The notes beneath the pieces are model-generated. The model did no database searches and was not told where the DNA came from. It saw only the letters and a program-made list of their open reading frames with translations. A DNA stretch of 38,256 bases, taken from assembly GCA_964489425.1 (NCBI GenBank), contig CAZAYP010000053.1:1-38256 (forward strand). The letters run 5' to 3'. A program made the translations under genes and the position numbers. Positions 25,770 to 32,603 of the stretch are shown here, piece after piece; position 1 is the stretch's first letter; each line of letters begins with the position of its first letter. The DNA comes from CAZAYP01 sp964489425 [NCBI: uncultured Verrucomicrobiota bacterium]. Its GTDB lineage: Bacteria; Verrucomicrobiota; Kiritimatiellia; RZYC01.

Positions 25770-27236
25770 CTACTTCTCCTTCAGACTCAGGTATGCCCAA
25801 AATGCTGGATGCACTTGAAACCGCGTGATGTTTTCCAAGGCAATCGTCGATAACTCGTAGTGTCCGAGGTAAGCACTTCCGGATTTGCGTCCCGCCTTAA
25901 GACCGCCGACTACCCATGCTTTGGTGAAGCCGATCTCCCACAGAATCCTCTTCAAATCCATGTATTGAATATTACGCACCCATTCGGCGGATTTTATATC
26001 GATTGCGCCCTCGCAAATCTCGAGCAGGAGCAGATCTAGATCGTCTTTCTCAATATTATATCTCTTGCCTCGAAACAGCTCGAAGATGCCGAGAAGCCCC
26101 GGATGCTGAAATCTGTACTCGGACGCTATGTCTTTCGTCTTATTCTCTGAGAATGTTTGGATCGCATGCGTTATGTTATCGTAGTTTATAAGAGCCGATC
26201 GCCTCTTGAGTTGGCTTATGCATTCTCTGGTTAATTGAAGGAACTCCCTGGGGCGCATTTGCGTTCTGTCCATTAGGTAGTTCATCGAGTTAGCGCTTCT
26301 GTAGTCAAGAGTTGGCTCGAAGAAGCGATTCCAGATCATTTGCGGGGTCGCATCGCGTAGTTCTGGAAATGGGTCTGCCAGCCGGAGAGCAATGAATGAG
26401 CCAAGCGACTCTTCCGACCATCGGATGGTCTCTATAGATCCCCTGATCTTCTGAGCGTCATCGTAGATTTGGGGAATGTTGTCGAAGAGTTCTTGTCGGA
26501 TTGAGACAAGCACCCGCAATTGCTTGTGCAATCCGTTCATCTTCTGTGCAGCCTGCAGCAGTCCTGCGACAAAGAATCTTGCATCTTCGGAATTATCCCA
26601 GCCTTTGTCTAACTCATCGACAAAGATGTGAACGTGCAGTGAATCCAGTAGCTTGGTTAGACTGGGCTGTAGATCACGTATAGCCTCAAGTTCATATAGC
26701 TTGTATAATTCCCTCTTCTTGAGTTGAACCTCGTACTGACCAAACTTGACGCCTTCAAGACGATTGAGATAGCCGACAAACATACCGATAGGTGAAATGG
26801 TCGTTTCGCTTAGATTGTCTCTGACGTAGTCGTATATAATCTTACGCGCACCAATTGCTAGTCCCTTCGTGCGGCTGGCCACTTCCTTCAATAGAAGGCT
26901 GTACAACAGAAACTGCCAGGCGATCGAATAGGATGACTGCTTTCCCCACGAACCCTCGGACTCCTTCTTCAGGGCGCGCGCGAGCATGTCGTAGGAGTAC
27001 TCTTCCGGGGAGAGTTCGATTACTATATGGCCGGCCGTTCGGTGCTGCTCCGCAAGGTACTTAAAGATCGCGGACTTTCCTGCGCCCCTGTTTCCGACCA
27101 GTATGTATTTCTGTCCTTCAGAAACCGCGCGGAATGATTCGCTTTGCACGAAGTATCTATAAAGTCCCTGCTTGATGTCGTCCTCTGCCGCGTCGGCACC
27201 TAAGTTTACTTTGCGCAGATCTGGCGTGAATGTCAT
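25770..27236 (-). CDS. P-loop ATPase resembling the Sll1717 family, defence-associated
   Basis: 488 residues, cytoplasmic. Walker A is GNRGAGKS at 48-55 and Walker B is VHIFVDELDKGWD with Asp207-Glu208. An RQELFDNIP stretch after it may hold sensor residues (VSIRQE). The N-terminus has the ADxxExD...YFV...F pattern that I associate with proteins annotated as P-loop ATPase, Sll1717 family; this is recalled, not searched. The C-terminal half is helical, with a winged-helix-like end (KRILWEIGF...AYLGHYELS). Such ATPases often lie in defence islands and may act as sensors or switches. It is the first gene of the cluster, 131 bp before the methyltransferase. AAGGAG lies 12 nt before ATG 27236. It is markedly A+T-richer than the window as a whole. 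Confidence 0.82.
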   Translation of the reverse strand: MTFTPDLRKVNLGADAAEDDIKQGLYRYFVQSESFRAVSEGQKYILVGNRGAGKSAIFKYLAEQHRTAGHIVIELSPEEYSYDMLARALKKESEGSWGKQSSYSIAWQFLLYSLLLKEVASRTKGLAIGARKIIYDYVRDNLSETTISPIGMFVGYLNRLEGVKFGQYEVQLKKRELYKLYELEAIRDLQPSLTKLLDSLHVHIFVDELDKGWDNSEDARFFVAGLLQAAQKMNGLHKQLRVLVSIRQELFDNIPQIYDDAQKIRGSIETIRWSEESLGSFIALRLADPFPELRDATPQMIWNRFFEPTLDYRSANSMNYLMDRTQMRPREFLQLTRECISQLKRRSALINYDNITHAIQTFSENKTKDIASEYRFQHPGLLGIFELFRGKRYNIEKDDLDLLLLEICEGAIDIKSAEWVRNIQYMDLKRILWEIGFTKAWVVGGLKAGRKSGSAYLGHYELSTIALENITRFQVHPAFWAYLSLKEK

Positions 27237-27492
27237 GTCTACCTATTTCTCCTTGCGAACAGTATTATTAGCCTTACTTCATGAGTATATGGCGGTTCAT
27301 GATGATTTGCAGCATACCATATGGACGCGGGTGGCCGTCAAGGCAAAACCGGCTGGTATTTCGTATGTTAGAAAGAGGGCGGTTTTCCGGCTGGACGTTG
27401 AAGTAAGCATTATGCACGAGCAACAGGTTCGGGGGTGGTTCAAGGGCCAAAAGGCGGTCTATCAGGGGAGCATAAAGACTACTTGCGGGAAG

Positions 27493-27554
27493 ATCCTGTC
27501 TGGCGGACGGTCATCACGGCACGCCCCAGCCCGGAGCAGAACTCCAGACAGGAT
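27493..27554. repeat. 11-bp perfect inverted repeat with 40-nt spacer
   Basis: ATCCTGTCTGG (27493-27503) pairs perfectly with CCAGACAGGAT (27544-27554). Confidence 0.7.
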
Positions 27555-27590
27555 ATAGTGCAAAATAAGTGTCCGAAATAGCCGGCAGAC

Positions 27591-27682
27591 GGATTCGACG
27601 GAGCGAATCCCTCCACCTGATGAATAACGATCGCGCCGATGGAGGGCGCTGCTCTGTCGGCGCCGAATGGACAGTCATTCTG
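27591..27682 (+). repeat. Dispersed palindromic repeat, copy A, with adjoining hairpin
   Basis: A hairpin GGATTCG (27591-27597) / CGAATCC (27604-27610) leads into a 74-bp unit at 27609-27682. That unit is repeated in inverted orientation at 29376-29450 with about 87 percent identity by eye. The unit itself contains GGCGCC-type internal palindromes. Confidence 0.85.
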
Positions 27683-27786
27683 CAACTCCCTATAACAAGA
27701 TGACGGAACTATCCCCTCCCCCTCCATCTGGCACGTGCGGAGATATCTCGGAAATATTTTACCATAGAGGTCACAAAGGACTGATA

Positions 27787-27846
27787 TGTAGGCCACCCTT
27801 TGATGGGTGGCGCATCCCTACGCCCGACACAGAGGTCGGGCCTACA
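27787..27846. repeat. Two-hairpin, closed-stem palindromic element
   Basis: The outer stem TGTAGG (27787-27792) / CCTACA (27841-27846) encloses two perfect 6-bp hairpins: CCACCC/GGGTGG (27793-27810) and CCCGAC/GTCGGG (27823-27840), joined by a 12-nt linker. It has no tRNA features (no anticodon arm, T-loop or CCA). Confidence 0.85.
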
Positions 27847-28134
27847 GTGACCCTTGGCGCACTTATGACGCATGAGCCGGCTTACGCCAAGAGAAGGCTG
27901 CCCTACCGGGTGTCCGGCGCGCGACCAGGTCTGTTTCAGGCAGGCTGACGACTGTGCACTGCATGTCCTGCGTTATGCGCAACAAACTTTTTGCTGTTTT
28001 TTGGGAAGATCTTGCTGTGCCGCGACGACTCTATCCAGTGAGAGGCGCACGCCGTGATGGATGACCCAGTCACAGTCATGTGCGCCACAACCACCAGCCC
28101 GGAATGGGCAGAACAAATGAAAAGGAGCGCAAGT

Positions 28135-28854
28135 ATGCAGGAGCAACAGGCAGTACCACAAGCCGCGACGCCAACACCCACGGCCGGCAAACCCAGAAAT
28201 CATCGTGGCCTTATCAAAAATATCCATGAGAAGGCCGTGTCCCGAACCGAAAAGGTCCTGGCGGCATGCCAGAATCCGGCTTATACCGCGATCCTGGCCA
28301 AACGCGACATTGACGCGGCCTTTCTCGCTGGACTGGCGGGCGATTGCCAGGCCGCGCGCAACATCATGGGCCAGGCTGTGAATGACCGGACAGACAAGGT
28401 CGGCGCCACGTCCATCGAATCAATGGCCAAAAAAGCCCTGTTGACCCTGGTGCGCGAAGCGCAGTACGCCGCCCGCCAGAAACATGGCCTGAAAAACAGG
28501 GTGGCGCTGCAAGACTACTATATTGGCCAGCCGGTCAGCCGCAATCGCGCCAAGCTGGAACAGGCGGCCACGGCGATTCTCAAGAAAATCACCGCGGAAC
28601 CCCTGCCCGGCATTGCGGCGGAAAGCCTGGCCGCGGCGCTCAAGGCTTACCAGGACGCGGATACCGCCCAGTCCAGCGCCAGATCGGCGGCGATCGGCAG
28701 CCTGACGGCCCTGGGCAAGCTGATCGACCGGATTAACCTGGCGCGGCAACGCATCCTTTGCGCGGTGGAATCCGCGTGGCCGCCGGGTAATCCGGATAAC
28801 GCCAGCGCGCGCAGCGCGTTCGAGCTGTTGCCCAACCGCCGGTGTGTCGGTTAG
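28135..28854 (+). CDS. Unrecognised alpha-helical protein
   Basis: 239 residues. The N-terminal 25 residues are Gln/Ala/Pro/Thr-rich and probably disordered. The rest is predicted helical with regular heptad-like spacing and many Ala, Lys and Arg residues. There is no signal peptide, membrane segment or motif that I can name. AAGGAG lies 8 nt before ATG 28135, which makes this start better than the in-frame ATG at 28054. G+C content resembles the core genome more than the defence cassette. It lies between two repeat nests, and the second copy of the 46-bp direct repeat begins about 20 nt after its stop. Confidence 0.7.
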   Translation: MQEQQAVPQAATPTPTAGKPRNHRGLIKNIHEKAVSRTEKVLAACQNPAYTAILAKRDIDAAFLAGLAGDCQAARNIMGQAVNDRTDKVGATSIESMAKKALLTLVREAQYAARQKHGLKNRVALQDYYIGQPVSRNRAKLEQAATAILKKITAEPLPGIAAESLAAALKAYQDADTAQSSARSAAIGSLTALGKLIDRINLARQRILCAVESAWPPGNPDNASARSAFELLPNRRCVG

Positions 28855-28875
28855 CGCACGTTGAAAAGGTCGTAC

Positions 28876-28921
28876 GTTGCCCGGCAGGAGCGACATCCCC
28901 TGACGGCGGGTCCGGAGGCCC
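28876..28921 (+). repeat. 46-bp dispersed direct repeat, copy 2
   Basis: 42 of 46 bases match 22284-22329 in the same orientation. The distance between copies is about 6.55 kb. Confidence 0.9.
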
Positions 28922-29070
28922 TGTATTCTCTCGCCAGGGGCGCCGTTTGATGGCTATGAAATAAGTTATCCAGAATTGCAAAATAATAGTCCGGAAAGAC
29001 CGGACGGCGCCCCACCTGGCTTCAGATCTTCAGCGGTAGTCCAGCCCACCATGCAGGCATCGGGACCGGA

Positions 29071-29151
29071 ATAATATCTCGCCAAGACGCAGCGACACAA
29101 AGCCGGATCTGGTTTCTTGGCGGCGTGGCGTCTTTGCGCGAGAATATTTAT
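29071..29151. repeat. Imperfect inverted repeat of the CGCCAAGACGC type
   Basis: The left arm near 29071-29090 (ATAATATCTCGCCAAGACGC) pairs with gaps to the right arm near 29128-29151. Arm identity is lower than in the neighbouring elements. Confidence 0.6.
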
Positions 29152-29172
29152 CCTAAATTCAGCATTTGAATT

Positions 29173-29346
29173 AACTACGAAACACGCGAATAACGCGAAA
29201 CTCGTTGCCGCAGAAAGAGGAACGGGCGAACAAGCTGAGAATAACATCGTTCACCTGTTGGGTGCAGGAAGAATTCGGGCCATTACCGTACATATTTAGC
29301 AGAGAGTCAACGGGATGCATTCGCGTAATTCGCGTGTTTCGTAGTT
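29173..29346. repeat. 27-bp near-perfect inverted repeat
   Basis: The arms at 29173-29199 and 29320-29346 pair at 26 of 27 positions, separated by 120 nt. The arm begins AACTACGAAACACGCGAA. Confidence 0.9.
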
Positions 29347-29375
29347 CATCTGCTCTTTCTAGGTTTATGGTTTTT

Positions 29376-29450
29376 CAGAATGATTGTCCGTTATCGGCGC
29401 CGACGGAGCGGCGCCCTCCATCGGCGCGATCATTATTCTCAGGTGGAGGG
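29376..29450 (-). repeat. Dispersed palindromic repeat, copy B
   Basis: Inverted copy of 27609-27682 with about 87 percent identity by eye, differing by a few substitutions and short indels. Confidence 0.85.
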
Positions 29451-29467
29451 CGGCGTGGATCCTCAAA

Positions 29468-29489
29468 GCAGGCGGGACGCCTGCGCTAC
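29468..29489. repeat. Short palindromic element at the 3' end of the GH114 gene
   Basis: GCAGGC (29468-29473) / GCCTGC (29479-29484) hairpin. 29474-29489 is identical to 22505-22520. It may serve as the operon's 3' hairpin. Confidence 0.7.
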
Positions 29490-29490
29490 C

Positions 29491-30297
29491 TCATCTATTC
29501 TGCCAATAGGCAGGTGGCGGGCAGGCGGAGCGGTAGGCGTCCAGGGTCCGGTTTTTAAGGATGGCGCTGAAGCGCAGCGCGGTGGCGCGGGCGCAAAAAG
29601 CGTCCAGGGTGGTCTGGTCGGTGTACTCGATGGCAAACACGGGTTTGCCGGCGCTGATGAAGACCTTGACGGTGTCGTACCAGCCTTCGTAAAAACAGGA
29701 TTCAGTTATGATCCAGTCAAAATGGGCGACCAGCGCGGCGGCCTGGTCCGCGTCATTTTTCAGGCCTATGGCCAGACCGCGCTGGTGCGCTTCCGCGGCC
29801 AGCCACTTGTTGAACGCCAACTGGTCAGCCGCGGTCAGCGGGAACCCCGTATCGTTCTCGTAGCCGTTGACGTTGTCGGGGTCAATCCCCTCAAATCCCT
29901 TGGATCGGGCCAGGTCCATGCGGGCGCGCAGGATGGGCGCCAGCAGGTCAAGGCGGCGGATATCCAGCCATTTTTCGCCCGGCCATCCGGTGTAGTCTTT
30001 GCCCAGGACTTCCGGCGGGAACGCATCCTTGTCCGGTCGCCAGTCTTCCCAGGCGCCCATGTTGATGTAGCCGACCACGGTGCGCCCAGCAGCACGCAGG
30101 CTGGCCACCTGGGCCGCGGTGGCGTCGAACATGTCGAGGTCGTACATCTGCACAACCACATTCGTGTTCAGCGTGCCGGTATACTGCACCTGCCAAGTCG
30201 TCTCGACCGCGGGCTTCCACCAGGTGATGTCCGCGCTGTCAAACAGCAGCATCAGGGGAACGCCGGCGATTGCCAGGCGGAAGCGGGGCGGGTTCAT
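29491..30297 (-). CDS. GH114-family glycosidase (endo-alpha-1,4-polygalactosaminidase-like)
   Basis: 268 residues. GH114 enzymes have a TIM-barrel fold and cleave alpha-1,4-linked galactosamine polymers; related domains occur in PelA of Pel exopolysaccharide systems. Visible: VVVQMYDLDMFD, RTVVGYINMGAWEDWRPD, GWPGEKWLDIRR, SKGFEGIDPDNVNGY with Asp139 and Asp141 on the active-site side, and GLAIGLKND. The N-terminus (FRLAIAGVPLMLLFDSA) may be a short signal sequence. The ATG overlaps the stop of the upstream gene (ATGA, 30294-30297). The frame continues open upstream, but only inside that gene. As last gene of the operon it may trim or release the glycan made by the upstream membrane proteins. 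Confidence 0.85.
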   Translation of the reverse strand: MNPPRFRLAIAGVPLMLLFDSADITWWKPAVETTWQVQYTGTLNTNVVVQMYDLDMFDATAAQVASLRAAGRTVVGYINMGAWEDWRPDKDAFPPEVLGKDYTGWPGEKWLDIRRLDLLAPILRARMDLARSKGFEGIDPDNVNGYENDTGFPLTAADQLAFNKWLAAEAHQRGLAIGLKNDADQAAALVAHFDWIITESCFYEGWYDTVKVFISAGKPVFAIEYTDQTTLDAFCARATALRFSAILKNRTLDAYRSACPPPAYWQNR

Positions 30298-32603
30298 GGG
30301 GCGGCTGCCGGCCGGGCCGCGGCGAGCGCCGGGATCATTTGCTCCACGATCAACGCCGCGCTGAAAAAAGCCAGCCGCTTGTAAGCGATCGGCATCTGGG
30401 TAAAGCAGACGATGGGCAGCGTCCACTGGAATCGCGGAAACCACCAGGGCAACATGCCGTCCACTCCGCCGGACAACTGCGCCGCGTACTGCCGCAGCCA
30501 GCACAGGGCCGCGTAATGCTTGGCCACGGCCGGGTCGTCGCCCCGGTAGCGGAACGGCGGCGTTTCGTTGAGCGCGGTGACCGCCTCGAGGCCCGCCGAG
30601 AACTCGAGCAGGTTGCGCACATCGTCCGGCTGGTCCAGGCGCGACATCTGGACCACGAGCAACGGCTCCATGCGCGCAAAGTCGGACACGATGTTGCGCG
30701 GCCGGGTTTCGGAGAAATCAATGACGTACAGGTTCTCCTTCTCGTCCACCAGGATGTTGTTCAGGTTCAGGTCGCCGTGGGTGATGGCGGTGTTCCATGC
30801 GAAGCTCCGCTCGCGGTTTGCCGGGAACTGGTGCACCAGGAAATGCACCGGGTTGGGCAGGTCGCGGCCCAGCTCCGGGCAGGCCACGCGTTCTTGCGCG
30901 GCGGAAATGCCCAGCACTTTTTCCGCGTCCGCCGCAATGGAGGGAAACAGGTCGGACGGATCGTGCTCGCGGAACGGCAGCACGGCGCGGCGCCGCGACT
31001 GGCCGTACCAAGGGTGCAGGATGCGCGTGAACAGCAAGTCGAACAACGGCCGCACGTCTTCGAACGGGCGCTGCTGGTAATGGTCCGCGATCCAGGAAAG
31101 GCGCGCATCCGGCCCGGTGACACCGAGGAAGTTGTAGCGCAACCCGGCCCAAGTGCCGTGCGTGGCCCGGCCCATGATCACCGTGCTGTTGTTGAGGATG
31201 AACGGCTTGACGTACTCGTGGTACGCGCGCTCCTCGCGGCCGGTGAAGTCCAGCGTGCTGATCTTCATGATCGTGGGCAGGAGCCGCCGGCCCTCGGCGT
31301 CGTGGCTGTCCACCTGGAAGGTAATGGCGCTGAATCCGCCGGTCAACCGCCGCAACGCCACGCGGCGCGCTCCGGCGTAGATCCGGCGCACCAACACCTC
31401 CCACTCGTCGGGCGGCGTCATATCGGCCGGCCACGCGATGTGCAGCCGCTCCGCGGACGCGGCTGCGACGTGGGCGGCGCCCAGGCACACGGCGCCAAAC
31501 GCGCCCAGCGCCTCGTCCCCTTGCGCCACGGCCACGCTGATCAAGCCGGCAGCGGCCTTGGCCGCCCAGTCCGCCATGGCGGCGGGCTCCTCGACGCCGG
31601 CCACGCGCGGCGCATCGCCCCTGAATCGCAGCACGTGGCCGCAAAACAGCCGACGGATGGCCGCATCGCCATCCGTGGCCGCGACGGCGAAACCGGGATC
31701 ATCTGACGGGCCGGACGCACCGCACGGCAACAGCACGCCGGCCACCAGCAGATGCTCGGCCACGCCGGAGGCCGCGGCCGGGCACTCCGCCGCGAGCAGG
31801 ATACCCACGGCCCCGCGCTCGGGCCCGCCCAGCAGCGCCAGCAAATCGCCCAAGGCAACGCGCAGGGACACCGGCCCGGCCTGCGCGCGACGCACGGTCA
31901 TCCATGGATCCCCCGCGAGGCTGCAGGCCTGCTCCATGAACAAGACCGCCTCGTCCGGCTTGGCGGCCAGCAGGTAATCCGGCTCCGGCCCGGCCTGCAG
32001 GGCCACCAGCTTGCCGGTGGCCACGAAGCAACCCATCGCCGCCCGCGCCTGGGCGCGGTTGACCCCCAACCCGCCGCGGCCGAACGCCCAGCCCAACTCC
32101 TGCAGGCTGGCGCAGGGCCACGCGGCAGAGTCCGCGCCGCCGGCCGCCACCGCGGCCTCGCTGGCGCCCCAGGCGCGCAGGCGCGCTTCCGGAACATCTT
32201 CCTCGCGCGTGACCTGGTAAGAACGGTCCCGGATCTCGCAGACCTTGCTGGTCACTGCGTGGCGCGTGGCCAGGCGGTCCTGGATCGCCACGGCCTCCTC
32301 GTCGGAATAAGCGAGGGCCAGTTGGTCGGCCAAGCCCGCCACCTCGAGCGCCTGCACCACGATGGGCGCGGGGAACTTCACGATCAGCGCGCCGCCCGCA
32401 TCATGTTGCCGGCGGTGCCAGGTGAGCAGCACGCGGATCCCGGCGCTGGTCAGGTAGTCCACGGCCCGCATGTCCAGGGCCAGCCAGCGCGCCGGCCCGG
32501 CCGCCGCCAGGGATTTCTCCAGCGCCGCCGACCCGCCAATATCCATGCGGCCGGACAGCCGCAGCTCCCGCCCTTCGGATGAGCTGATTTGTTCAATGTT
32601 CAT
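30294..32603 (-). CDS. STAS-domain protein fused to a kinase-like phosphotransferase domain
   Basis: 769 residues, no membrane segment. Residues 1-110 form a STAS domain (LRLSGRMDIGGSAALEK, LALDMRAVDYLTSAGIRVLL), the fold of anti-sigma-factor antagonists. Residues about 110-390 are Ala/Gly-rich and I cannot assign them. From about 400 there is a kinase-like fold: ARRVALRRLTGGFSAITFQV as a nucleotide-binding-like start, THGDLNLNNILVD with the brenner-type HGD at 609-611, and VIDFSETRPRNIVSDFARME with Asp629 as the metal-binding Asp. This C-terminal part resembles kinase-like domains described in bacterial signalling and conflict proteins (TCAD9-type, from memory). ATGA overlaps on both sides couple it to the DUF2723 and GH114 genes. 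It may relay the signal of the histidine kinase. Confidence 0.78.
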   Translation of the reverse strand: MNIEQISSSEGRELRLSGRMDIGGSAALEKSLAAAGPARWLALDMRAVDYLTSAGIRVLLTWHRRQHDAGGALIVKFPAPIVVQALEVAGLADQLALAYSDEEAVAIQDRLATRHAVTSKVCEIRDRSYQVTREEDVPEARLRAWGASEAAVAAGGADSAAWPCASLQELGWAFGRGGLGVNRAQARAAMGCFVATGKLVALQAGPEPDYLLAAKPDEAVLFMEQACSLAGDPWMTVRRAQAGPVSLRVALGDLLALLGGPERGAVGILLAAECPAAASGVAEHLLVAGVLLPCGASGPSDDPGFAVAATDGDAAIRRLFCGHVLRFRGDAPRVAGVEEPAAMADWAAKAAAGLISVAVAQGDEALGAFGAVCLGAAHVAAASAERLHIAWPADMTPPDEWEVLVRRIYAGARRVALRRLTGGFSAITFQVDSHDAEGRRLLPTIMKISTLDFTGREERAYHEYVKPFILNNSTVIMGRATHGTWAGLRYNFLGVTGPDARLSWIADHYQQRPFEDVRPLFDLLFTRILHPWYGQSRRRAVLPFREHDPSDLFPSIAADAEKVLGISAAQERVACPELGRDLPNPVHFLVHQFPANRERSFAWNTAITHGDLNLNNILVDEKENLYVIDFSETRPRNIVSDFARMEPLLVVQMSRLDQPDDVRNLLEFSAGLEAVTALNETPPFRYRGDDPAVAKHYAALCWLRQYAAQLSGGVDGMLPWWFPRFQWTLPIVCFTQMPIAYKRLAFFSAALIVEQMIPALAAARPAAAP

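Larger units (their letters stand above)
27237..28134. other. Non-coding, repeat-rich region upstream of the defence cassette
   Basis: About 900 bp. The first part (27237-27480) is A+T-richer and should carry the ATPase promoter; a TAATAAT element lies about 35 nt upstream of its start, without a convincing -35. The rest holds several inverted repeats listed separately. The short open frames here (27172-27558 plus, 27479-27796 minus) run across repeats and lack ribosome binding sites. Confidence 0.55.
28855..29490. other. Repeat nest at the right edge of the accessory segment
   Basis: About 640 bp without a gene. At least five separate palindromic or repeated units are packed end to end (28876-28921, 29071-29151, 29173-29346, 29376-29450, 29468-29489). 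The last ends one base before the stop codon of the GH114 gene. Confidence 0.75.

Noticed and set aside
27172-27796. Two short genes upstream of the ATPase (27172-27558 plus and 27479-27796 minus)
   Set aside because: They run through inverted repeats, lack ribosome binding sites and show no recognisable protein features.
27787-27846. tRNA-like cloverleaf
   Set aside because: Only two hairpins inside a closing stem; no T-loop, anticodon or acceptor features.
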